Shown: in pieces, positions 8,227 through 15,268 of the stretch | How positions within the stretch are numbered: the first letter of the stretch is position 1 | Layout of the letters: every line of letters begins with the position of its first letter | NCBI GenBank assembly: GCA_030606565.1 | Contig: JAUWGE010000020.1 | Span: 1 to 32,975, forward strand | Direction of reading: 5' to 3' | DNA length: 32,975 nucleotides | Source of the DNA: Candidatus Bipolaricaulota bacterium | GTDB taxonomy: Bacteria; Bipolaricaulota; Bipolaricaulia; UBA7950; UBA9294 | Notes under the pieces: generated by a model | Seen by the model: only the letters and a program-made list of their open reading frames with translations | The model's database searches: none | What the model was told of the DNA's origin: nothing | Translations under genes and position numbers: made by a program

Positions 8227-8904
8227 CTAGTCGGCGGTGGCGCACTTGGAGACCACTATGAGTATAGTTCCGCTGTAGATGGGATATCGTTGTGAGATTG
8301 ATAAGGGGAACACTTCCTCCAGGTGATAAATCCCGCCGGCGTGAACGAATTGACGAAAGTTGCGATAGTGCTCGCTCAGCCGTTCGATGAAGGTGATTAA
8401 ACCCCATACGAGGCGAGCTCCGCTCGTTTCTGGGGGCGCGTACTCTGCCATGATCAGTGTCCCTTTTGGGCGAAGAACCCGTCTTGCCTCGTGCAACATC
8501 CGCACGCGTTCACTTTCCGGGTGTTCATGAAGAGCCAGGAGCAGAAGGACGCAATCGAAGGATCCGTCGGTGAAAGGGAGATCAAGCGCCGACCCGTGCA
8601 CGTAACGGACGGTGGGCGGACTGCGTCGAGTGGCAGTAGCGATCATCGCCTTAGAGAGGTCGAGGCCGACTGCGTTGATTCCCGCTCTATCGAGGAGTAG
8701 ACATTGAGCGCCGGTTGCCGAGGCGATGTCGAGTACGTCTTGGCACTTGAGGCGTTGGCAGATCTTGGCTACCTGAGTGTGAACCGGTACAAGTAGAGGA
8801 TCGATCAGTCGCGTGTATATTCGAGTAGTAAGCTGTCCATACGTACTTACTTTACCCATCTTCAAAGGCGATCTTCGGCGAATGCAAAAGAGAATACAAG
8901 ACAT
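8227..8904 (-). CDS. Class I SAM-dependent methyltransferase
   Basis: This is a small soluble methyltransferase of the UbiE/type-11 group; the substrate cannot be told from sequence. The Rossmann fold is visible: motif I is VLDIASATGAQ (Ala-Ser-Ala in place of the usual Gly-x-Gly start), motif II is NAVGLDLSKAMI, followed by GSALDLPFTDGSFDCVLLL (motif IV) and RVLRPKGTLIMAEY (motif VI). The 225-residue version begins at ATG 8902-8904. A second ATG at 8857-8859 gives a 210-residue protein starting MGKVSTYGQL and may be the true start, since the first 15 residues (basic, Cys-rich) do not look like part of the fold. It is separated from apbE by 161 bases containing the apbE promoter, so it forms its own unit or the end of the sigma-like operon upstream. 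Confidence 0.8.
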   Translation of the reverse strand: MSCILFCIRRRSPLKMGKVSTYGQLTTRIYTRLIDPLLVPVHTQVAKICQRLKCQDVLDIASATGAQCLLLDRAGINAVGLDLSKAMIATATRRSPPTVRYVHGSALDLPFTDGSFDCVLLLLALHEHPESERVRMLHEARRVLRPKGTLIMAEYAPPETSGARLVWGLITFIERLSEHYRNFRQFVHAGGIYHLEEVFPLSISQRYPIYSGTILIVVSKCATAD

Positions 8905-9022
8905 ACTCTTCCCGAGTTGGGGGCATGAAAGCTTGATGGCCGCGGAGCATTACTGAGAGGGGCGCTGCCCTAATATGCAAAATGGTCAGGAATTCAGGCA
9001 TCAAAGTCAAACAGTGTAGTAA

Positions 9023-9694
9023 CTAGCTTTTGGACGGCGGGAAGAGACTCTTAAGTAAGAATTGCTGCAGGTCGTCTAGCTTCTCCAGTGCCGAGGCAAT
9101 GCGAATGCGGTGCTGGATTGGGAAGGGATCTGGGTGCTTACTGATGATTTTGGTCAGGTCAATTGTGGGGGCTGGGTCGTTTTTTCGTTCCTCCTCTTTC
9201 AAGGAGACGAAGTTCAATGCCTTCCTTGCTTTGAAGATCTCGGCGATTCCCTCCTTGGTAATATTGACCGCCTCAGCGAGCTCACTCAAGCTCGGCAACT
9301 GTCCGGTTTTCTGCAACAGCCGCTCTTCGGCCGCTTCCATCTGCCGGTTTAAGTCCTGTAACCAGCGCGGAAACTCCGAGGGTTTGAGCCGGTCGCGGAT
9401 GTGCTGGCGGATCTCCCCCTTGATTAGGTTTTTGGCATAGTTGTGAAAGCTCTTTCCGTGGGAGAGGTCGACGTTGTAAACGGCATTTAATAGGCCAAGG
9501 TAGCCAGCATGAAACAACTCTTCTTGGGGGAACCCGCTTTGTGGAAAAGATTCCTCAACTACCTCGTCTATCAAGTGTGTGGTCCGTCGGAGGATATGCT
9601 TGCGAATCGCGTCTGTCTCGGTGCTGGTGGTGGAGAGAAGATTCAACAGCTCTTCCAGATCAAGCTTGGAGAACCTTTCCTCCGCCGTGCTCAT
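9023..9694 (-). CDS. Sigma-70 family protein lacking region 4
   Basis: The 223-residue protein has sigma region 2 at about residues 55-105 (FHAGYLGLLNAVYNVD, followed by FHNYAKNLIKGEIRQHIRDR, the core-binding and -10-recognition part) and a region 3 helix-turn-helix at about residues 134-155 (LSELAEAVNITKEGIAEI). It then reaches the beginning of region 4.1 (SALEKLDDLQQFLL) and stops after KSLFPPSKS, so the -35-binding helix-turn-helix is missing. Group 3 sigma factors (SigF/SigB/FliA type) usually continue for some 50 residues more. No obvious continuation was seen in other frames downstream. The gene starts 6 bases after the stop of the exported beta-rich protein gene, so the two are probably one operon. 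It could be a truncated sigma factor, a regulator, or a variant that needs no -35 contact. Confidence 0.8.
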   Translation of the reverse strand: MSTAEERFSKLDLEELLNLLSTTSTETDAIRKHILRRTTHLIDEVVEESFPQSGFPQEELFHAGYLGLLNAVYNVDLSHGKSFHNYAKNLIKGEIRQHIRDRLKPSEFPRWLQDLNRQMEAAEERLLQKTGQLPSLSELAEAVNITKEGIAEIFKARKALNFVSLKEEERKNDPAPTIDLTKIISKHPDPFPIQHRIRIASALEKLDDLQQFLLKSLFPPSKS

Positions 9695-9700
9695 TGAACT

Positions 9701-10894
9701 CTAGAACTCTAATTCGAATCCGAAGGAGACCTCGATGATCCCCCCGAAGTCAAACGCTGCCAAGGTATATAAGGTAACCCCAGAGAATCTAACCTGTGCC
9801 TTGATCCACTCGCTCGAGAAGCCCATCCAGTCAAAGGCAGTGAGACTGGTGAGGGTAACCGGCTCGATCTCGGCTTCGATTGCAAGAAGCTGGCGCTCGA
9901 AGAGGAAGGAGCTGTCAAAGTCGGTCTCAGAGGTGATGAGAACACAGCCTACCTCGAATGAGACAGCGAATCCCTGGCCGGAAAAGACTACCGGGAGCAC
10001 CAAGGGCGTCTGGGGGGCAGTAAAGCTTGTCCAGGAAGTGAACTGAACCTCACAAATCTCTAGGTCCAAGATGAAGTCAAGCCCACTGATGGAAAAGCTG
10101 TTGTCAAAGGCCATTGCGGTGAGGAAGGAAAGGCTTGGCTCCTCAAACCGGTAGCCGAACTCGAAGACTTCCTTAGCAAACCCGCTCCAATCAAGCCACG
10201 TACTACTGCTCGCCAGCAGACCACAATAATCGACCTCCAGGCGGACGAGCTCTTCCTCAAAGTAAAACCCCGGGACAATTGTTACCTTAGGATGAAGGAC
10301 GGCCTCCAGTTCAGTCGCAGAGAGGGGGAGATATTCGAGGTGGTAGAAGAGATTAAGTAAATCGTAGGAGAACGGGGCCGGCACCCCGCCAAGGATGTTG
10401 ACTAGATCGATTGCACCAAAGCCGGTGAGTGTGGTGATGGAGAAACCACTGATCTCCCCGCTGCTTAACTCGAAGACCGCCCCCACGCTGTAATTTGGGG
10501 TCTGCACAGAGCCGATATTTGATAGGACGAGGTGGAGCCCCGTCTCCACGCCAATGATCAGCGCATTGACGCTCAGTTGATTCCAACTAAAGTAGGGATC
10601 AAAGATGATCTCCTCGACGATACTTACCACTCCGAGATCGACCTCTATGTCGAACTCCTGCGACTGAAACCCGGTAAGAGCAAAGACGGTCTCAGATTCG
10701 AAGGTGAAACAAGCTACGCTGAGCGATAATGTCAAGTCAGATTCAATGTCATAGGACAAGGGAGGGATAGGAATAAACGTAATCTCAAGCTCCACACTAC
10801 CCGAGAATTCCGTCTCCTCGGCCAGGGTGAACCCTCCTCCTGCTAGCACTACGAGCAGGAAAGCGACCACTAAACGGGCACACATCCGTGGCAT
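9701..10894 (-). CDS. Exported beta-strand-rich protein, possible outer-membrane barrel
   Basis: No named family was recognised. The 397-residue protein begins with a clear signal peptide (MPRMCARLVVAFLLVVLAGG, likely cleavage after TLA) and then consists of alternating short strands rich in Phe, Leu, Ser, Thr and Glu with almost no Lys. Recurrent strand patterns such as FESETVFALTGF, SGFSITTLTGFG and LTSLTAFDWMGF repeat roughly every 25-30 residues. It ends in SFGFELEF, and a C-terminal aromatic residue after a beta strand is typical of outer-membrane barrels. The start is well supported by AAGGAGG five bases before ATG at 10892-10894. It is followed after 6 bases by the sigma-like gene. The net charge looks strongly acidic. 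Barrel function is inferred from composition and strand periodicity; a surface-layer or periplasmic beta protein is possible. Confidence 0.7.
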   Translation of the reverse strand: MPRMCARLVVAFLLVVLAGGGFTLAEETEFSGSVELEITFIPIPPLSYDIESDLTLSLSVACFTFESETVFALTGFQSQEFDIEVDLGVVSIVEEIIFDPYFSWNQLSVNALIIGVETGLHLVLSNIGSVQTPNYSVGAVFELSSGEISGFSITTLTGFGAIDLVNILGGVPAPFSYDLLNLFYHLEYLPLSATELEAVLHPKVTIVPGFYFEEELVRLEVDYCGLLASSSTWLDWSGFAKEVFEFGYRFEEPSLSFLTAMAFDNSFSISGLDFILDLEICEVQFTSWTSFTAPQTPLVLPVVFSGQGFAVSFEVGCVLITSETDFDSSFLFERQLLAIEAEIEPVTLTSLTAFDWMGFSSEWIKAQVRFSGVTLYTLAAFDFGGIIEVSFGFELEF

Positions 10895-11088
10895 TGTAAC
10901 CTCCTTATATTACGGTACAGAAGCCTACTAGAGCCAGACTCTTTAGGAGAGGAAATCAGGGAAAGGAGAATCGTGGCTTTGTCCGCTGGAAGGGGGACAG
11001 GTGTCGGTGGAGTAACGCTCGCTTTAAGCCTTTTGACCCTCAAGCGAAGGTGAGTGAGTCAATCCCGTGAATCAGGAGGGTTTTGCGG

Positions 11089-11117
11089 TTGACATTCCTT
11101 TCCCCTTGTGATAGCGT
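11089..11117 (+). promoter_or_regulatory. Predicted promoter of the LCP-rsfS operon
   Basis: TTGACA at 11089-11094 is followed by a 17-base spacer ending in TGA and then TAGCGT at 11112-11117, giving a consensus -35 with an extended -10. Transcription would begin near 11124, which excludes a GTG at 11108 as the start of the downstream gene. Confidence 0.6.
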
Positions 11118-11149
11118 CGAGTTTAACGGTCGATATGAGGGGGAAAACA

Positions 11150-12325
11150 ATGCGCAAGCAGATCCTTTTCGCCGTCGGTGCTGTTGTAGTAGTGATTGGC
11201 ATCTTCATCGGTTGGTACCTGTTGACCCAACGGCACGTGGGGCGCTTGATAGCTCAGGGGGAGCGTAGTAACATCATGCTGCTCGGTTTGGATAACGTTG
11301 AAGGAACGAGTCGGAGCGACACTTTGATGGTGTTAAGCGTGGCTGAAGGGAGCGATGTTGCTCTTTTATCGCTGCCGCGTGATCTGCGGGTGAAGTTTGA
11401 GGACGGCAAGTTTCATAAACTGAACGCGGCCTACTCGATCGGAAAGGCTGAACTCGTCTGCAGGACTGTCTCCGCTCTCCTTGGAATCGAGGTGCCGTTT
11501 TACATCACCCTTGACTACGCGGGCTTTGAGCGATTGATCGATCAATTTGGAGGGGTGACCCTCACCGTGGAGGAGCGGATGGTCTACGACGATGAACGGG
11601 CCGATCCCCCACTGCATATTGATATCCAACCGGGAACACAGACCCTTAACGGGAAGACTGCACTTGACTACATCCGCTATCGCGGTGACAATGGGGATAT
11701 CGGGCGGATCGCGCGGCAGCAGAAGCTGATCCAAGCTATCCTGGAAAAGGGGTTCCAGCATCAAGACCTCGGTACGATTCGCGACTTGGTAAAGACGGTC
11801 CATCCCTATCTGCGCACCGACCTTTCCTTGATCGATTTGTACGATTTGGCCAAGCTCTTGCAAGGGTTGGAGGCAAATCAGCTAAAGATGGCGACTGTTC
11901 CGGGCATCCCCGTAGTGATCGATGAAATTAGCTATCTGGAACCGCAGGTTGTAGAGATGGAGCGGCTCGTCGCCCGGATGATTAAGGGGATTGACCTGCT
12001 CACCCCTGATGAGATCAGCGTGGCGGTGTTCAACGGAAACGGGGTTCGTCTAATGGCCAGTAACACCGCCGACTATTTGCGCAAGCGCAGCTTTCAAATC
12101 GCAGGAATAGCCAACGCGGAGTCCTTCGACTACGAAAAAACGTTCATCGTTGTCTTGACGGAAGAGGCGAAGGCATGGATTCTGTTCGCGGCCCTTCCAA
12201 GTGATGCAACAATCGTCTTTCCGAGTGAGTTCGAGCCGCATTACGCCGTGCTCGAACCGCTGGTCCCCGAGGGGACCGATCTCCTTCTGATTGCTGGTGC
12301 TGGGTTCGAGGTTGGGGATGGATGA
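11150..12325 (+). CDS. LytR-CpsA-Psr family cell wall glycopolymer transferase
   Basis: LCP proteins move lipid-linked glycopolymers onto peptidoglycan or related envelope acceptors on the outer side of the membrane. The 391-residue protein has an N-terminal membrane helix (about residues 5-24), then the LCP domain with NIMLLGLDNVEGTSRSDTLM, LLSLPRDLRVKF, the conserved Arg-rich segment YIRYRGDNGDIGRIARQQK near residue 180, and a C-terminal LytR_C domain starting at EISVAVFNGNGVRLMA. ATG at 11150 is preferred: it follows GAGGGGGA at good spacing, and the predicted promoter overlaps the upstream GTG at 11108; ATG at 11135 is also possible. The 3' end overlaps rsfS by 8 bases. Pairing of an LCP gene with rsfS is common in bacterial genomes. 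Confidence 0.9.
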   Translation: MRKQILFAVGAVVVVIGIFIGWYLLTQRHVGRLIAQGERSNIMLLGLDNVEGTSRSDTLMVLSVAEGSDVALLSLPRDLRVKFEDGKFHKLNAAYSIGKAELVCRTVSALLGIEVPFYITLDYAGFERLIDQFGGVTLTVEERMVYDDERADPPLHIDIQPGTQTLNGKTALDYIRYRGDNGDIGRIARQQKLIQAILEKGFQHQDLGTIRDLVKTVHPYLRTDLSLIDLYDLAKLLQGLEANQLKMATVPGIPVVIDEISYLEPQVVEMERLVARMIKGIDLLTPDEISVAVFNGNGVRLMASNTADYLRKRSFQIAGIANAESFDYEKTFIVVLTEEAKAWILFAALPSDATIVFPSEFEPHYAVLEPLVPEGTDLLLIAGAGFEVGDG

Positions 12326-12659
12326 AGAAACCCTTCTACATGCGGCGATCGACCTGATCGCGGAGAAGAAGGGGCAAAGAACCGTCGTCATTGATTTGCG
12401 CGAGGTTTCCATCCCCACTGGTTACTTTGTGATTACGGCGGCGGACAACCCGGTACACGTCAAGGCGATCGTTTCTAACCTGATGGAGAAGTTCCCACAG
12501 AAGACACTCCACCGAGAAGGGGTCTCTGAACGACGCTGGGTCGTTCTCGACTACGGGGAGATCGTGATCCACGTTTTCTTAAGTGAGACACGCGACTTTT
12601 ACGACATCGAATCCTTGTGGGCCGATCGGATTGTCGAGATGGAAGCGCCTACATCTTGA
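12318..12659 (+). CDS. rsfS: Ribosome silencing factor RsfS
   Basis: RsfS binds ribosomal protein uL14 on the large subunit and blocks subunit joining when nutrients are scarce. The 113-residue length is typical. Family features are the N-terminal helix LLHAAIDLIAEKKGQRTVVIDLRE, then GYFVITAADNPVHVKAIVSNL and, in the second half, RRWVVLDYGEIVIHVFLSETRDFYDIESLW with the conserved D-Y-G, V-H-V-F and Y-x-L-E-x-L-W-type pattern. ATG at 12318 (MDEETLLHAA) lies inside the end of the LCP gene, giving an 8-base overlap and likely translational coupling; the frame is open for nine codons further upstream, but those are within LCP coding sequence. It is the last gene of this short operon. Confidence 0.93.
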   Translation: MDEETLLHAAIDLIAEKKGQRTVVIDLREVSIPTGYFVITAADNPVHVKAIVSNLMEKFPQKTLHREGVSERRWVVLDYGEIVIHVFLSETRDFYDIESLWADRIVEMEAPTS

Positions 12660-12783
12660 CTCTCTCGTTGTCCTCTAGCCTTCCTTAGCGAGCCTAAGCG
12701 CGTTGTGGAGAAGTTTTTAAAGAAAACATCAAGGTGCAGTAAAGAACCCCGCAGCAAGCTCAAGCTACGGGGCATTGGAGGAG

Positions 12784-12812
12784 GTAACGTCGCACACAAG
12801 GTGTGACGCTAC
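12784..12812. repeat. GTAGCGTC-type inverted repeat, copy 1
   Basis: GTAACGTCGCACAC and GTGTGACGCTAC face each other across three bases, with a few mismatches; GGAGGTAGCGTC follows at once. It shares the CGTCGCAC and GACGCTAC words with the larger element at 14498-14586. Confidence 0.5.
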
Positions 12813-12968
12813 AAAAACGGAGGTAGCGTCAGAGTTTATCTCCAACGTTGAGAGGTTTATCCTCAACGTTAAAGGGGCTTCTCCCGTGGGATCCTCGGTG
12901 GTGGTTATCTCTGCCCGAGCTTGCCCCGGATATCTCTGACAGAGCCATGTAGCCTATACCAACAAGCA

Positions 12969-13016
12969 GATTCGCCTACGGCGAATCTCCGGTTTCCTCC
13001 CCCAGCAAACCGGAGG
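12969..13016. repeat. Two abutting perfect 9-base-pair hairpins
   Basis: AGATTCGCC (12969-12977) pairs with GGCGAATCT (12981-12989) over a 3-base loop. CTCCGGTTT (12988-12996) pairs with AAACCGGAG (13008-13016). The two share the CT at 12988-12989, so they could exclude each other or stack in an RNA. No T-run follows. Confidence 0.55.
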
Positions 13017-13125
13017 TATCCAGCGGAGGTCTTTTATGAAAGGATGTCTAAAACAAGCCAACCCCAGCACTGTTTCTCGCAAGCATTGGTAGTTGTTGGA
13101 TTGGGGTGAGTATGATCCGCAGGCC

Positions 13126-13494
13126 TTACCCCCTTAAGCTTTGGGTAAGGAAGGTCAACCCATCACGGTTTTTAAGTTTCTCTGTCGCGGAAAACTCAAC
13201 TACATGCCCTTTTTCAAAGGTTACGGTGCGGGAGGGATCATGGTAAGTCCAAACGGAGGTAACCTTGACGGTCGGCCGAGGTTCCCCAGGGATTAGAGTA
13301 CGTGTAGTAGTAATTTGATCTGGTTCCCCCCAGGCCTGACGAACTTGCTCCTCTGTCATGTTAAGGAGTATGCGGCCTTCTTCTATTGTTTGTTCTACTG
13401 TTTTTCTGGCCGAGTCTATCAGAAGCATCCCTCCATAGACTACTACAGCACAAAAAAAGGCTGCTAGCAATATCCGGCTCAGTGTATCTTCCAT
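13126..13494 (-). CDS. Membrane-anchored small protein with SmpA/BamE-like fold
   Basis: The 122-residue protein has one N-terminal membrane helix (about residues 7-27) and then a domain resembling the small SmpA/OmlA (BamE-like) alpha-beta fold: a helix with LLNMTEEQVRQAWGEPDQI (the recurring 'G-M-t-x-x-q-V-x-x-x-x-G-x-P' theme, here without the first Gly), a strand WTYHDPSRTVTFEKGHVVEF, and a short tail. Such domains occur in envelope proteins and often mediate protein contacts. It is not a lipoprotein by sequence. ATG at 13492-13494 follows GAAAGGGGGA at acceptable spacing. It stands alone, convergent with rsfS across a hairpin-rich gap. Exact function is unknown; a link to outer-envelope assembly is only suggested by the fold. 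Confidence 0.65.
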   Translation of the reverse strand: MEDTLSRILLAAFFCAVVVYGGMLLIDSARKTVEQTIEEGRILLNMTEEQVRQAWGEPDQITTTRTLIPGEPRPTVKVTSVWTYHDPSRTVTFEKGHVVEFSATEKLKNRDGLTFLTQSLRG

Positions 13495-13725
13495 AGTGTG
13501 TCCCCCTTTCTAAAACGTTAACGTCCGCCCCCAACCGCGTGCTTGGGACTCACCTTCACTAGTGCAAGTTTCAGTATGCTCACTTGATCACTCTAACAAC
13601 TACCGAGGGAGCAACGCAAAAAAAAGTATGAGGAATCTCCCCCTCAATTATTGCGCCCTTTGCTGTACTCTAGACTGGTTCGACTCTTCCTGAAAGAGAT
13701 AGGCTGTATTGTTGGGTTAGGTAAA

Positions 13726-13768
13726 CTCCTGACATTGCCTGGCTATGTGAGTCGGGAGCCTCTTTTTT
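13726..13768 (+). terminator. Intrinsic terminator with no obvious upstream gene
   Basis: CTCCTGAC (13726-13733) pairs with GTCGGGAG (13751-13758) with one G-T wobble; the stem is followed by CCTC and a run of six T (13763-13768) on the + strand. The nearest upstream + gene ends at 12659, so it would end an unannotated transcript or act as an attenuator for the gene at 13825. Confidence 0.6.
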
Positions 13769-13795
13769 AGGGGATGTCCAAATCCCTACCGGATG

Positions 13796-13804
13796 TGGTA
13801 TGCT
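13796..13804 (+). promoter_or_regulatory. Possible extended -10 promoter of the 13825 gene
   Basis: TGG followed by TATGCT (13799-13804) fits an extended -10 element. Only a weak -35 candidate (TGTCCA, 13775-13780) precedes it. Transcription would start about 14 bases before the ATG at 13825. Confidence 0.35.
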
Positions 13805-13824
13805 TAAGCACAAGGAGGTATCGA

Positions 13825-14268
13825 ATGAAAAAAACGACTAAAGTTTGGTCTGCGCTGGTGCTAGTCCTGATGTTGGCAAGTCTGTTGAGCGGCGGACACT
13901 CTTATGCTTCGGAGCCCGGCCGCTTCTATGCCATCGTTTATGACTGTTCGGGAGAACGGGACACTGTTATTGTGGTGGCCAACGTAAGTGATACACACAC
14001 GTCTTACGCGATTGAGGTGTATGACGCCTGGGGAGAGCTGCTCGTAGCGGAGATTTATAGCCCTGAACCACATGAGGCCAACGTCTACTTCTTGACTTCG
14101 ATGATTTATGAAGCTGTTTCGGAAGTTGATTGGAGCATGGCATGGGGACTCTGTACTGTCCGCCCTGTGATTTATGCCGCTTCCGGGGATCTATTTGCTG
14201 TGTCAGTGGAAACGTTCTTGGATGGTGAACTGGTGGATATTTATCAAATAGCCCCTTCTCATTACTAA
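13825..14268 (+). CDS. Small exported protein of unknown function
   Basis: The 147-residue protein was not recognised. It has a typical signal peptide (MKKTTKVWSALVLVLMLASL, likely cleavage after SYA near residue 28), giving a mature protein of about 120 residues with alternating hydrophobic strands (FYAIVYDC, DTVIVVANVS, YAIEVYDAWGELLVAEIY), which suggests a small beta-sandwich. Two Cys (in YDCSG and LCTVR) could form a disulfide outside the cytoplasm. ATG at 13825 is chosen over an in-frame ATG at 13774 because AAGGAGG lies at good spacing and the signal peptide begins exactly there. It stands alone, preceded by a terminator and followed by a 1-kb gene-poor stretch. Confidence 0.75.
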   Translation: MKKTTKVWSALVLVLMLASLLSGGHSYASEPGRFYAIVYDCSGERDTVIVVANVSDTHTSYAIEVYDAWGELLVAEIYSPEPHEANVYFLTSMIYEAVSEVDWSMAWGLCTVRPVIYAASGDLFAVSVETFLDGELVDIYQIAPSHY

Positions 14269-14415
14269 GAAACGACACCAGAATATCTCGCTCGAACTTG
14301 CCGGGCAATGTTCAACGTGCGTGTGAAAGTTGCCGGAAGTGGGAACCCCATTTTGCCATTTAATGGCTCCTCGCTATTGTGAGTGGGTAAAGAGGGTAAG
14401 CGAAGAAAGAACCGT

Positions 14416-14460
14416 CGTAGACCTGTCTGCCTCATGGACGCCACAGGCAGGCAAGCTACG
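14416..14460. repeat. CGTAG...CTACG inverted repeat with CCTGTCTGCC core, copy 2
   Basis: CGTAG at 14416-14420 and CTACG at 14456-14460 enclose CCTGTCTGCC and, in opposite sense, ACAGGCAGGC. The same core words recur in the elements at 14498-14586 and 31818-31904. Confidence 0.6.
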
Positions 14461-14497
14461 CCGCTCGTAGAACAGAGATCGTTTTGAGATGTCATTT

Positions 14498-14586
14498 CGT
14501 AGCGTCGGGCTTCATGCCCGACGAACGGAACGTCGCACACCTGTCTGCCTTGTGAATGCGACAGGCAGGCGAGGTGCGACGCTACG
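14498..14586. repeat. 89-base inverted-repeat element, copy 3
   Basis: Perfect 10-base ends, CGTAGCGTCG (14498-14507) and CGACGCTACG (14577-14586), enclose a GTCGGGC/GCCCGAC hairpin (14504-14522) and a second stem CGTCGCAC/GTGCGACG (14531-14538, 14575-14582) whose loop holds CCTGTCTGCC and ACAGGCAGGC. This is the most complete member of the family in the window and has the form of a small non-autonomous palindromic element. Confidence 0.7.
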
Positions 14587-14744
14587 GGGGGAATCCGTCG
14601 CAGTCGGTCTGCGGCGCCACAGAACAAGAAAAGCGGGTCGCGAGGAGCTTGCCGGCCAACTCAATTCCATTCCATGGCAGGGAAACATCTGCTAAAGGTT
14701 ACCCGCACGAAACAGCGAGGAACCCATTTAATAGGCTATAAGGA

Positions 14745-14780
14745 GGGGAGGGAGACGGCTCTCGTATCGCCTCCCTCCCC
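14745..14780. repeat. Strong G/C hairpin
   Basis: GGGGAGGGAG (14745-14754) and CTCCCTCCCC (14771-14780) form a perfect 10-base stem with a 16-base loop. There is no T-run on either side, so an intrinsic terminator is not supported. Confidence 0.5.
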
Positions 14781-15057
14781 AGGCCAAGGAGGTGTAGGTT
14801 GGGCTCTGGCGTAACTACAGTATGCTATCGAGCGAAAGGGAGAAAGGCCGTGAGTCGGCTATTCTGTGGAAGCTGATCCCTGTCAAGACGGCCAACGGGG
14901 CAGGATTTCTTTGGGACAATCGTGTCGTAATGAGAAGGGACGAAGGTCCTTTTTCGGAATTCGTCTCACCCCTCTTGCGCTATTTGTGAAAAAGGTTCAA
15001 ACTGCCGATGAACATCTTTGAGTTCCATGTTGCGATATAACCCGTACGGACACGATG

Positions 15058-15168
15058 ATGGAAAGGAAAGATAGGATTGGTCTTATTGGTTGGATACGGG
15101 TCTGGCGTGGTCGCTGTCCCCGCTGTGGCGGACGCCTAAAACGTGAGATCGCAACTGATTGCACCTAA
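15058..15168 (+). pseudogene. Short frame with CPRCGG zinc-knuckle motif, possible gene remnant
   Basis: A 36-codon frame (MERKDRIGLIGW... to TAA at 15166-15168) contains RGRCPRCGGRL, half of a zinc-ribbon motif; only a lone Cys near the end follows and no second CxxC. No ribosome-binding site is evident. It could be the remains of a zinc-ribbon protein or chance. Confidence 0.2.
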
Positions 15169-15268
15169 GCCAGCATAAGTGATTTCCTTGAGGAAACCGA
15201 CTCTTCAGAGGGTGTTCAGCTCGAGGGGTGAAAGACGTGATAACGTTTGAAAAAGTTAAGGAGATGAT

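Larger units (their letters stand above)
12660..13125. other. 466-base intergenic stretch with several strong hairpins, no gene seen
   Basis: Between converging rsfS and the 13126-13494 gene there is no convincing reading frame. Several inverted repeats follow one another: CCCCGCAGC/GCTACGGGG (12747-12772, one mismatch), a GTCGCACAC/GTGTGAC hairpin (12784-12812), AACGTTGAG/CTCAACGTT (12844-12870, perfect), AGATTCGCC/GGCGAATCT (12969-12989, perfect) and CTCCGGTTT/AAACCGGAG (12988-13016, perfect, sharing CT with the preceding one). No known RNA family was recognised. Confidence 0.5.
14269..15268. other. 1-kb stretch without a supported gene; repeats and hairpins
   Basis: No reading frame here has a family match, good composition and a ribosome-binding site together. 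The left half holds two inverted-repeat elements (14416-14460, 14498-14586); a strong hairpin lies at 14745-14780. A 55-codon frame at 14822-14989 and a 36-codon frame at 15058-15168 are present, the latter with a CPRCGG zinc-knuckle-like motif. It may be decayed coding sequence plus repeat elements. Confidence 0.5.

Noticed and set aside
14489-14741. Two overlapping + strand frames of 61-68 codons
   Set aside because: They run through the inverted-repeat element at 14498-14586, are Arg-rich, and have no ribosome-binding site.
14822-14989. 55-codon + strand frame starting MLSSEREKGRES
   Set aside because: No ribosome-binding site and no family recognised; kept only as a note in the gene-poor region.
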